DNA from: Azolla caroliniana
Taxonomy: Eukaryota; Polypodiophyta
Reading direction: 5' to 3'
Length of the DNA: 64,000 nt
Assembly (NCBI GenBank): GCA_043228905.1
Contig: JBHGNT010000007.1
Coordinates: forward strand, 22,320,001 to 22,384,000
Positions 29,485 to 39,735 of this stretch are shown piece after piece (positions within the stretch are counted from its first letter, which is position 1; each line of letters opens with the position of its first letter). The translations under genes and the position numbers were made by a program. The notes under the pieces were generated by a model that saw nothing but the letters and a program-made list of their open reading frames with translations, did no database searches and had not been told where the DNA came from.

Positions 29485-30340
29485 ATGAATACTCAAATGG
29501 GGAGCGCTCTCCCTAGCGAGAAGTTGGATCACAACAACTTTGCATCTTGGGAGTACAAGATGCACCAATACCTTGTCAGTCAAGGCTATTGGAGTTACAT
29601 CAAAGGAGCACAAGAAAACCGACCTGACCCGAAAGATGCCGACTACGCAACATGGGAGCAAGCGGCAAGCCGAGTGATGTATTGCTTGGCAACATGTGTT
29701 CACGACTACATGCTCGGCTATATTGGAGAAGCCGAGATGCCAAAGGAAGCGTGGGGGAATCTTCGGAAGATTTTCGCCGTCAACACAACTGTGAGAAAGC
29801 TTCAACTTCGCCAAGAGTTGAACAACATCCAACAAAGGGATATGTCCAGCACTAGCTACACCTTGAAGATCAAGGAGCTTTGTGATGCACTCAGCTCGAT
29901 AAGCGTAAATGTGGAGGATGATGAGATGGTGCAAATATGCCTCAACGGCCTTGCACCATGGTTCGGCGCGATGCGGACCGCCGTACTAGCACGGGAGAAT
30001 TCGCCCTCCTTCTTCGATCTTCAATGCATGTTGTTGATTGAAGAGAATCATGTTCGAACAAGGAGCAACACCTAGGAAGGCCCCATGCTCTACACACATC
30101 TGGACGAAGGAAGAGGACGCGGCCGTGGAAGAAGAGGCCGATTCGGCCAAGGACGTGGGGAACGAGGCCCGACTTACGAAAACAACTCGCAATTTTGGCA
30201 TCAAGATGTAAGCCATCGAAGAACCTTTGGAAGATGGGGGAGCTTCCATTTCAGTCCAACCCAACATAACTCGGTAGAATGCAGATATTGCGGCAAAATC
30301 GGCCACCACAAAGAAGATGCGCGAGTCGGGTTCCACTAGT
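29485..30340 (+). pseudogene. C4 gag
   Basis: ATG at 29485 (MNTQMGSALPSEKLDHNNF) with 196 open codons, the longest intact gag of this family in the window: YWSYIKGAQENRPDPKDAD, YCLATCVHDYMLGYIGEAE, then LRQELNNIQQRDMSS. A TAG at 30073-30075 stops it. The frame continues through an Arg/Gly-rich tail to a zinc knuckle CRYCGKIGHHKED, which a small deletion cuts before its last Cys. Confidence 0.9.
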
Positions 30341-31054
30341 CGACAACTAACCAATTACGCTACCAATTCCGACTATGACGATCATGGCGGAATGTTCGTA
30401 ATGTTCGTAATGAGACATGGAGCAAATTCTATGTCGGCCGCTACTTTGAATAACGCATCTAGTCCGGAAGACGTATGGTTCGTCAACTCCGGTGCCTCGA
30501 ACCATATGATTTCTCATCAAGAACGGTTCTGAGAGCTTCGAGAGTCGGACCGACCCGACTATGTTGAAACCAGAGACGACACTACGCATCCGATTTGACA
30601 CATCAACAATGTCCCATTCGGCAAAGTAGGTAACCAAACTTTTATTAAAAATGTCTTGCATGTACCAACCATTACAAAGAATTTGGTCTCTGTAGGCCAA
30701 ATTGTTGATCAAGGGATGCAAGTACGATTTAATCAAGGCGGTTGCTTCATCAAAAAAGAGGCCCGACTCATCGCTCACGGACGAAGAGAGGGCCGAATGT
30801 TCATTCTTGACTCGCACGAGATGAAATCGGCCATGTTTGCAAAGGGCATGAAAGCCGATTCTGACATAGAGTTATGGCACAAGAGGATTGGCCATATCAA
30901 CCTTCAAAAGCTAAAGGCGATGCAATCGAAAGGAGTCGTTATTGGGCTCCCAACCTTCAAAGAGAGAGAGAGGAATCCATTTCTGAAGGAGAGGAATGTA
31001 AGCAACATCGACATCCATTTCCAAAGGAGAGGAATGTAAGCAAAGGCGTACTTG
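30341..31054 (+). pseudogene. C4 protease and GAG-pre-integrase
   Basis: 30341-30532 has FVNSGASNHMIS: the catalytic Asp of the protease is replaced by Asn. After stops, 30656-31039 reads ITKNLVSVGQIVDQGMQV, GRREGRMFILDSHEMKSAM and IELWHKRIGHINLQKLKAMQ. The zinc CXXC segment is deleted, and a ~45-bp local duplication repeats PF-KERNVS-like text (30970-31040). The copia sequence breaks off at about 31054. Confidence 0.85.
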
Positions 31055-33060
31055 TTACCGATTAGGAACATCGTCTACTCTCATTCATTCGAGGTAGACG
31101 TCAAGGTGATTGTGGTGCAAGGAATAGATCCGTAGGTGCGCAAAGTGGAACAAGCTTACAAAGCAAAGCGAGGACTGCTACCCCCTTTATCTGATCCCAA
31201 CTATCGTTAGGCAATGGGGCAGCCACAGGCTTCACCTTCTTGTCCACGGTCTTGTACTTTGTTTGCACCTTGACCGTCCTCGCTTCCTCAATCGACCGCC
31301 CAAGCTCTTCGATGGCTGTGTACATGTCAACTGAGGTGACTGGAATTACCTTGTCTTCATTGAGGCCCGAAACGACTACCCTCTCCATCTCTCTGAGAGT
31401 GTCGTCGAACGAGACTGCCTCCATGGCGCCGCTTATGGTGTCATCTTCCCCCAATAAATTACATTGTTTGAGATACCTTTCATATCTCTTGGCCCTAGAC
31501 TTATCTCTATCACTTAAACTAGTAATTTTACAAGCTCCATTTTCGGAGAACCAAAATTGTTTCCTATTACATTTAATAGTTTTACAAGGGTTTAGGGTCT
31601 TAGTTTGCCTCGGGCTATTGCGGCCCCACTCTCTAATAGCCCGAATCCAAAATCCTCTCGGCTATCCCCTTTAAGGGAGGCTCGATTGCGCTCATGGTTG
31701 GGCCTCACTGTAAGGAACTGGACCGAATGCTTCCCATCTTGGCTCTTGACCCTCGCATATGCCAACCCGTTGTCTAGCACCTTCGTCTCCATACGAGCCG
31801 CCGTGATGTATGGTTCACCCAAGATGACCGGGTGCGAGGACATCTCTTGAACAAAGAAATTTTGATCTATTTCTACGTCCCCCACCTTCACACGTACATT
31901 CGGGCAAGCCCCGTATAGCTCCTCGGTTGCTCGGGTCGCCGCTCTAATCTTCCACCCGTGCTTCATGTTGATCGGCCACTTTCCCTTTTTATAAAAGTCC
32001 ATGGACATAAGGTTGATCTCAGAGCCATGGTCGATCAATGCTACCACCGGCTCTTTTACATCTACGACCCGTACCGGTGTCTCCGTTGTCGCTCTCGCCC
32101 AATGCGGCCTCGTGTAGTGACTGTCCGCATAGTCTTCGTCTTCCTCGGGGACCTCAGTTGACAATGCATTTACAATCGCGGGTTTTGCCACTTCTTGCTC
32201 TGTTGAGAGCCGCTTCCTCTTCATTAGGTCGATGATGACCTCGTGGAATTCTTCCTTGGCAATTTCGAGGACCTCTCGCAAAGTAAACTCTACGCGACTA
32301 TCGAGGATCCTCTCCTCCACTACCTTCTTCAAGTCCGTTGCTTGTTCGATCTCCGAGCAAAGCTTGAAGTTGGGGGGGTTCCCCTTCTCTTTCCATCTTT
32401 CGTCGCGTGCTTGAGTCTGGTTCGGCTCTTCCCTTCTTCGTGCACCTCGAGCATCGTATTTCCTTGATGGACCGTCTCCCTCGTCATTTCCTACCTTCTT
32501 CTCTTCTACCATTACTTCGTAGTTTTGGCAAGCGGCTTCCACTAAGCCTGTCTTTTCTTCCACCGGATCCTTCCACCCGGTTGCTTCTTGGACCCTTCTT
32601 TCCGCCTCGTCTGCTTCTTCTCTTTTGAACTTCCCCTTAGAGAGGCTTCCAAGGATTGATGGCCAAAAGTCAAACTCTTTCTCCTCTTGCCTCCTCCCCT
32701 CTTTCCCCACTCGGATCCCAGCCAACGCCGAGTAGTGGACGGCTTCAACATGTCGTGCTTCGGCCTCCTCCATTAGCCTTCTCATGCCCCCTCGGCCTTG
32801 ATTCAATCCCAACAGGAGCCTTGTCTCCGTCGAATAGACCCTATTGTTCCAAAGATAGACAATATCCTTTCTTAGGGCCTCTTGAAAGTCTCCACACTCC
32901 CTTCGTAGGTGGTCGGGGTTGTCGCACCACATACATCTTTGCGCGAACGGGGGACGTCGATCTTGAGGGCCACCACTCTCTCTCCTAGCTTGCGCTATTT
33001 GGAGATCTCGCACCATCTTTGTGAGCTCGTCTATTGCCGCACCATCTTTGGGAGAAGGAG
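31055..33060 (-). pseudogene. Gypsy fragment G5: gag C-terminus, protease, RT spacer
   Basis: 33016-31592 is a 474-codon open frame: zinc knuckle CMWCDNPDHLRREC (residues 28-41), a long Glu/Lys/Arg-rich spacer, and a retropepsin domain with ALIDHGSEINLMS (D329) and VILGEPYITAAR. The motif DHGS departs from the usual D-S/T-G. 31454-31101 continues downstream with VQTKYKTVDKKVKPVAAPLP, a segment found just before RT in gypsy polyproteins; RT itself is gone. The frame before 33016 reads DGAAIDELTKMV and starts where the gag of G3 (55505-56245) ends, so the two are probably one family. It is inserted in, or joined to, C4 with loss of C4 integrase sequence. Confidence 0.8.
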
Positions 33061-33339
33061 ACTATCGCCAATTTTCCTTCGAAGCTCTTCATCTCCTTAT
33101 TCACCACTTTTCTTCATCTCATACCCCTTCATCCCCCCATCGCCACGTGCTCGTGAGCCCAAGCTTCGTTGGCTCGACGTTGCTCCGCCCCGTTCGTCGT
33201 TGCAAGTCCGTGTGCTTGTCGTTCGGGTGGTCGTGGTTCGTTGGGATTGGCATTTTGGTGGTGCTTGTGTGTTCGTCTTCGCCGTGTTCGGTTCTGCCTT
33301 GTCTCTAAGGGCATTTAATATTTATGTTTTGATTGAGCT

Positions 33340-34375
33340 TGTGGTTAACTATAAGTTGCCATTGTAAAGAAAAAAAACCCTATTTTATAAAGGGTCCTCT
33401 TGCATTAGAATCAAACACGTATTTAACTCTTTGGTCAATATTGTTCGTGTTCTTTCTCTCCTTCTTTCTTTATTCGTGTCTTTCTTGTACGTTCGGCCGT
33501 CTTGTGACGAGGGGACCGTTCGGGCTTGCCCATGCACCTCTCCTCCTCATAAAGGCGTACGAGCATTTGTATGTGTGTTTGTGTCTTCCTTGTACGTTCG
33601 GCCGTCTTGTGACGAGGGGACCGTTCGGGCTTGCCCATGCACCTCTCCTCCTCATAAAGGCGTACGAGCATTTTGTGCATGTGTGTCCTCCTTGTACGTT
33701 CGACCGTCTTGTGACGAGGGGACCGTTCGGGCTTGCCCATGCACCTCTCCTCCTCATAAAGGCGTACGAGCATTTGTGCGTGTGTTTGTGTCTTCCTTGT
33801 ACGTTCGGCCGTCTTGTGACAAGGGGACCGTTCGGGCTTGCCCATGCACCTCTCCTCCTCATAAAGACGTACGAGCATTTGTGTGTGTTTGTGTCTTCCT
33901 TGTACGTTCGACCGTCTTGTGACGAGGGGACCGTTCGGGCTTGCCCATGCACCTCTCCTCCTCATAAAGGCATACGAGCATTTTGTGCGTGAGTTTTGTG
34001 TCTTCCTTGTACGTTCGACGTCTTGTCACGAGGGAGCGTTCAGGAGCGCCCATGCACCTCTCCTCCTCATAAAGCCGTACGAACATTCGTGTTTGTGTTA
34101 TCGTCCCCTTGTGCGTTCATGTTGTGTGCTCATCTTGCTTGTACTCGTTTGGTCACTTGGCTCGTACGGTGATCTCGGAAGGTCGACGAGTCGTGATCAA
34201 CGAGAGCCACCGGCCTCACAAAACAAAAGGGGAACGAGACCTTGCTCGGAAAGGGGTGGGGAAGTAGTATTGTCATAAAGCAAACCTCGGGTCTTCTCTA
34301 TCCCTTGAGTACTCCCTAGTTCGAGACCCCCTGTGGTCCCGCCCAAGTAACACACGCGCGCGAAACTTCGCGACA
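33340..34375 (+). mobile_element. LTR of a gypsy-type element, plus orientation, left end unresolved
   Basis: Ends ...CTTCGCGACA at 34375, followed by a primer site. TTATAAAG box at 33385-33392. Six ~104-bp tandem repeats fill its middle. The GAGACCCC..GTGGTCCCGCCC block near 34323-34344 matches solo LTR S1. It lies head-to-head with the minus-strand G5 coding, so this is a composite of at least two broken copies. Confidence 0.65.
33484..34100 (+). repeat. Six-copy ~104-bp tandem repeat inside LTR
   Basis: Copies start at 33484, 33589, 33691, 33796, 33899 and 34006 (CTTGTACGTTCG(G/A)CC). Spacing is 102-107 bp, and the last copy is the most diverged. Several frames on both strands stay open across the array, which is a by-product of repeat length and not evidence for protein. 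Confidence 0.9.
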
Positions 34376-34380
34376 TAAAT

Positions 34381-34396
34381 TGGTGAACCTGACGTG
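34381..34396 (+). other. Gypsy primer-binding site (TGGTGAACC type)
   Basis: TGGTGAACCTGACGTG follows the LTR after a five-base spacer. The same site, with CCC for CCT, follows the G3 LTR at 56262-56280 on the minus strand. About 190 bp of leader follows before C4 resumes. Confidence 0.7.
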
Positions 34397-34585
34397 AAAG
34401 GGCGGCAAGGGAGAACCAAGATGCGAGGAGGAGAACTCGCTGAAGCGATGGCGGCGGCGGCGGTGGACAAATACTCCCCCTTTATTCTATACACCATTTT
34501 CCTACTATACATGTGCACATATTGCACACCACCGACTTGCCCTTTCCACCCTGGTTTCACATCGTAGCCGGAAATCTTCACGACA

Positions 34586-35717
34586 ACGTGCCGAAGTCGT
34601 ATTGGGCAGAAACGGCTAACATGGCCATATACCTCATGAATCAATGTACAACATCGCGTGTGCACGAACTTACTCCGCACGAGAAGTTTTTCGGAAAGAA
34701 GCCAAACCTATCACATGTTCAGATATTCGACTCCATTGCGTACGCGCACATCACCGACGAGAAGCGACAAAAGCTCGACCTAAAGTCGGAGAAATGTATC
34801 TTCATAGGATAATCACTAGAGCAAAAGGGGTACAACTGATATAACCCCTCAACTCAAAAATCTCGAGTAAGTCCAAACGTCATTTTCAACGAGTCTGCAT
34901 CTTGGTACGCACCAGAGACGACTTCGACTTCAACTCTGCTCGACCCAGATTCCGACGAAATAGAGATAGAAGCCGAAGATCGGCTCATGCGCATGTTCAA
35001 AGAAAGCCCAATTACGACAAGGCTTAGTGGGCCACAAGACCCCTGAGCGATCAAAGCACATCTCGGTCGAGTCCGAAGTTGGACAAACGGAAGGCGAAAA
35101 TGCCAGATCATTTTGACGGCATCGAATTGACTCACTCCCTCGATAGTGAGTTCAAAGTCCTTGACATCCGGACAAATGGAGTGAAGAAAGCCTTAGAATC
35201 CACAAACATAGAGCTTCGCTGATCCACCCGTCAAAGGAACCCCGTAAGCCGATTCGGCTACGATGAGTATATGGCGTACCATTACGCATTTATGATGAAG
35301 GTGGCAACAATACAGGAGCTGGAAACCTTTTCCGAAGCCGCGAAGGACCTACGATGGATCAAAGAAATGAACAAGGAGATGCGTGCACTACACAAGGATG
35401 AGACATGGGATCTTGTTCCCCACTCACCACACAAGAAGGCAATTGGCTGCAAATGGATCTACAAGGTGAAGTATAATGTCAACGGCTCCATCAACCACTA
35501 CAAAGCTCGACTCCTAGCGAAAGGATATGCACAAACATATGGAGTCGACTATGAAGAGACCTTTGCCCCGGTGGCAAAGATGACGACGGTGCGGACCGTG
35601 ATCGCACTTGCGGCTGCAAAAGGGTGGCACCTCCACCAAATGGATGTCAATAACGCCTTTCTTTGAGGCGAATTAGAAGAGGTGTACATGGTACAACCAC
35701 CCGGCTTCAAATCCCGT
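34586..35717 (+). pseudogene. C4 integrase C-terminus and RT N-terminus
   Basis: Resumes at VPKSYWAETANMAIYLMNQC (34590-34650), then HELTPHEKFFGKKPNLSHV, and the conserved tail broken by a TAA near 34810. After stops the RT begins with KVATIQELETFSEAAKDLRW, GCKWIYKVKYNVNGS, YGVDYEETFAPVAK and HQMDVNNAFL (35271-35666), where a TGA follows. The catalytic integrase residues are deleted with the missing core. Confidence 0.9.
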
Positions 35718-36158
35718 TGTCGAGAAGATTGTGGTTGCGTGTCGCAACTGCCAGGGTTCTGTGACTCAGGGATGGCTAGGGTGAAAACGCATAATCGCAA
35801 ATGGTGTGATGACAAGAAGTTGAGAAGGCAAGATAAATGCAACGTTGTCGCGAAAAGAATTTTATTTGTAAAACGACTTACAATATTTATTTGCCAAAAG
35901 TTACTTGGCAAGACTTGAACTCACAAATTCTATTTGAGAAGAAGTGTTTGAGATGGACCACTTCAATCTCTTTGGTTTCTAATTATTTGTCTTTATCTTT
36001 TTCTTTATATATACTCAATTTATAAATTCATTACCAAAATAAGTTATTCTAAGAGGATTCGAACTCATGACATTTTGTTTACAAAGGGGCGTTTGAGATA
36101 CACCACTTCAATTTCTTCCTTTTCTTATATCTTCTTTCTTTTCTTTTCTTTCATGATA
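35718..36158 (-). mobile_element. Short insert in C4 RT, SINE-like
   Basis: 441 bp inserted between CCGT (35714-35717) and GCGT (36159-36162), where C3 runs on without it. It holds two related ~135-bp blocks (about 35910-36010 and 36050-36150). On the minus strand each has a GAGTTCGAATCC/GAGTTCAAGTC motif resembling a polymerase III B box, preceded by GTATCTCAAACG. No ORF. The SINE identity is tentative. Confidence 0.4.
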
Positions 36159-36162
36159 GCGT

Positions 36163-37424
36163 ACTCATCCGAAAGCCGTGTGCCGAGTCAAGAAGCAACT
36201 CTACGTCCTCAAGCAAGCACCGCGTGCTTGGCATTCGAAGATTACGCAATATCTTCATCAAATCAGCTTTCGAATGTCGAAATCACAACTCCCTCTACGT
36301 ATGACACGACTCTAGAAGCCTAGTTGTCATCATCCTATATGTGGATGATCTGTTCATTGGAGGTGAAAGTCTAGTCGACATCAACAAGGTCAAGTCCCTC
36401 CTCTCCGGAAAATTCGAGATGACGGACATGAAGGAGCTCCATTACTTCCTTGGCATCGAAGTAATTCACATTCCGACTAGCATTATGATCTCTCAACGGC
36501 ACTACATCCTGAAGTTGTTATACAAGTTCGGGATGATTGAGTGCAAATCGGTCATTACGCCTCTCGATCAAAACCTCAAACTAGATGCTGACTCCGGTAA
36601 AAACGAGGGCAAGCCGACCCAATATCGTCAACTGATCGGGAGCCTCATTTATCTCACGATCACTCGACCCGACCTTAGCTATTCAGTCAGACTCCTTAGC
36701 CAATTCATGCAAAATCCGCGAGATATCCATTTCGATTGCGCTAAGCGAGTATTACGATATGTGAGCGGCACAATGGATTACGACGTTCTCTACGCATTGG
36801 CCACACCAATACGACTCGAAGGGTACACAGACCCGGACTGGGCAAGCTACAAAGTCGATCGACGATGGACCTCCGGATTTGTCTTCTTGCTCGATAGTGG
36901 AGCAATATCTTGGAGTAGTAAGAAGCAACCTACCGTTGCACTTCCGAGTACGGAGACCGAATACAGGGGCACAGCCGTAGCTGCATGGGAAGCCATATGG
37001 TTCAAGAGGATTTTGAAGGATCTGGGCGTCCCCATCAAGGATTCGACTCCCATTTACTACAACAACATGAGAAATATATATCTGGCTCAGAACCCTGTGT
37101 TCCACATACACACAAAGCATATTGAAGTGCAGTATCACTTCATTCGAGAATGTGTACAGACGAGAGATGTCGACCTTCAACACATCAACACGAATATTTA
37201 GACGACCGACATCTTCACCAAAGCCTTAGGAGCCGACAAGCTTCGGCAATTCATGTCGGACCTCGGATTGACAATCCCTGACTTGCCAAGCTTGAGGGGC
37301 GAGAATCGGATACTGTTTGAACTGGGTACGAGCCGGAGCGGACACCGAAGACCATCTGAACCGGATACAACCCGAAGCAGACATCAACCGAAAGGAACCG
37401 ACCCGAGTTGAGCTTGAGGGGGCG
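36163..37424 (+). pseudogene. C4 RT C-terminus, RNase H and polypurine tract
   Basis: RT resumes HPKAVCRVKKQLYVLKQAP, with a frameshift, then the same TGA (36302-36304) seen in C3. 36341-37201 is an open frame: the catalytic YVDDL straddles its start, then KVKSLLSGKFEMTDMKELHY, GSLIYLTITRPDLSYSVR, RNase H with EGYTDPDWASYKVDRR, TVALPSTETEYRGTA (catalytic Glu kept), IYYNNMRNIYLAQNP (YNN for CDN) and TKHIEVQYHFIREC. The polypurine tract GTTGAGCTTGAGGGGGCG (37407-37424) abuts LTR3. Confidence 0.9.
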
Positions 37425-37822
37425 TGTTCAGAATCAAGCTCAACATAGTACAACTTGTGAACAAACCTTTGAGAATCTATGTGCACTCAAAGGTCAAGAG
37501 TCATACCACTCTCTACACATTAAACTATGTGTCATAGAATCATATTCTATGACACATAACTAATGAGTTCCATATTCCCCATGACTATGAGTCTTCACAT
37601 TCCTCAAGGTTCTAGGGAGACAGTGGAAGTTGTAATGAGTTAATGAAGAGAGAGGGTGACCTTATATAAAGCACCCTCATCCTACTTCATACTAAGTCGG
37701 TTGTGACTCCTTGTAATGCTACAATTTAGTATCTCCATTCTACTTGTGAAATATACATCTTCTTCTTCTTGAGTATTTTATTTCTCTTACTTATCTATCT
37801 TGTGTTCTCTTCTCTCCTCTAT

Positions 37823-37909
<87 letters not shown>

Positions 37910-37966
37910 GCACACATAACACACATATCTATTCCGTAGCACAAGAATCACCATCGATTCTTTACA
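37425..37966 (+). repeat. C3/C4 array LTR3
   Basis: 542 bp, TGTTCAGAATCAAG...ATTCTTTACA. CT microsatellite at 37825-37902 is the longest of the three LTRs. The right flank enters gypsy RNase H coding directly. Confidence 0.9.
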
Positions 37967-39416
37967 CCTTCATTAGCTGAATTCTCACGCCGATTGAACG
38001 CAACTACTCAACCACCGAGAAGGAACTACTTGCGATCGACTGGGCTTTCCAGCATTTTCACCCGTACCTTCATGGCGGACAGGTTAAGGTTGAGAATGAA
38101 CTCCAACCCTTGCTTTCTCTTATCCATCCACCTCACCCCCTGGGCCATTTGCTACGATGGACGCTAGCACTCAAAGATTATCAATTTACCCTCTACTATC
38201 AGAAACGTGTAACCAATTTGGTCGCTCATAGTCTCTCTCACGTCGACTTCCAGGTTGTCCAATTTCTACCCGAGCCACCCGGTCTTCTGCTGCCACTACC
38301 ACAACTCGCTACACTTCAGCAACACGTCCATGCCATCCAAGAGATAACCCATCAATTGTGCTCCCTCAAACCATTTCCCTCACAGTGACAGGTCATGCTC
38401 CGTGATAACTTGGTGTTCTTCATTCAGGCGAATTACGAACCTCGCCTCTACATCCCTCGTGCCCTATAACAAATGTACCTCCAATTTTATCACGACCACC
38501 CATTGTTGGGCCATCTTGGTTTCCACAAGGTTCTCGAAAAATTACGCCTTAGGCATTACTGGCCCAACATGTGGCACTCTATCTCTACGTACATCAAACA
38601 ATGTGCTTTGCGTCAACACATCAAACCTACAGGCAAGCCCACTTGAACGCTCCAACCCATTAGTGTCACATCACCTTCCGAGCTCATTGGATGGGATTTC
38701 ATGGGACATTTTCCCGAAACCCCCTAGGGCAACAAGTATATCCTGGTCATAATAGGAATACCTCACCAAATGGGCTGAAATTGTTGTCATCCCTTACGTC
38801 ATTGCGCCAACAATCTCCTCCCACCTTTTGCACAAGGTAGCTTTTCAGCATGGTTGCCTTGTCCAACTATTATCTGATCAGGGCTGCCAGTTCCACAGGG
38901 ATGTCCTCAACGTCGTTGGAGCTCAACTAGGTGTCTAGCAGGTGTTTATGTCCCCATACCATCCTCAGACAAATGGCCTCACCGAACGCCTCAACAAGAC
39001 CCTCAAGTAGGAGATTTCCGCTTACATCGATCCATGCCACAAAATCTAGGATCAAATCTTGCCTTTCATCACCCACACCTACAATACATGCGTACATGCA
39101 TCAACATGGATCAGCCCTTTCCGAGCACTCTATGGGCGCGATCCTCGCCTCCCACCAGAATTTTCCATTGACGTCCATTCCAGACCTACCAACATGGATA
39201 GTGCCACTTGGGGGCTCTATCTCCAGTAGATGCTCCCCATCCTTTGACAAGCCAGCTCCCGAAACCTACAAGTTGCATAGTAGTGCCAAAAGCGGCACTA
39301 CAACATGGGTTGATGAATTACCCAATTGATGTTGATGGAACCAAAGTCCTTGTTTACTTCTCAGTCCCGCAGCGTGCTCTCAGTGAATCCCTAATGCACC
39401 GATGGATTGGCCCATT
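37967..39416 (+). pseudogene. G2 gypsy RNase H, integrase and C-terminal domain
   Basis: Plus-strand Ty3/gypsy pol end. RNase H has NYSTTEKELLAIDWAFQHF and KRVTNLVAHSLSHVDF (usual VADALSR). The integrase zinc region has HDHPLLGHLGFHKVL, with the CXXC partly lost, then YHPQTNGLTERLNKTLK (catalytic Glu) at about 38955-39005 and YGRDPRLPPE. The C-terminal end has VPQRALSESLMHRWIGPF, similar to the GPF module of gypsy integrases. Many stops. Copia Z1 interrupts it at 39416, and coding resumes at 47085. Confidence 0.85.
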
Positions 39417-39735
39417 TGTTGAGAAATGAATCATCAATCCACAAGAAAAGGAATATGCTGAAATACACAACTCTAAAACACAGAAATTAGTGTACACTGA
39501 TTTAACGTGGATATAACAGGAGAAATACCATGAAGAACGGAGCTTCACTATACAGTGGATATACAACAACGAGATCATAGTACAACACTCTCTACACAGA
39601 GTGTAAACAGCCTTGCAGGCCTCTTGGCATATGTTGTTACTAAACACAACTATGGCGTCGCTCACTCACTCATGTTCACACACACTCTCTTCTCTGTCGC
39701 CCTATGCTATAAAGGCTCACACATTAACCCATTGT

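Larger units (their letters stand above)
22765..37966 (+). mobile_element. Tandem copia array C3-C4 (three LTRs, two internals)
   Basis: LTR1 22765-23294, internal C3, LTR2 28837-29317, internal C4, LTR3 37425-37966, all in one orientation. LTR2 has a polypurine tract on its left and a tRNA-Met primer site on its right, so it serves both units. Flanks differ (ATTTG on the left, CCTTC on the right), so there is no shared target duplication. This structure is expected after unequal recombination between LTRs of related elements. Both units are defective. Foreign inserts: 27135-28173, about 31055-34585 and 35718-36158. Confidence 0.9.

Noticed and set aside
33435-33992. Four overlapping open frames of 160-219 codons on both strands
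   Set aside because: They arise from the 104-bp tandem repeat in an LTR; no start context or family match, and both strands cannot plausibly be coding.
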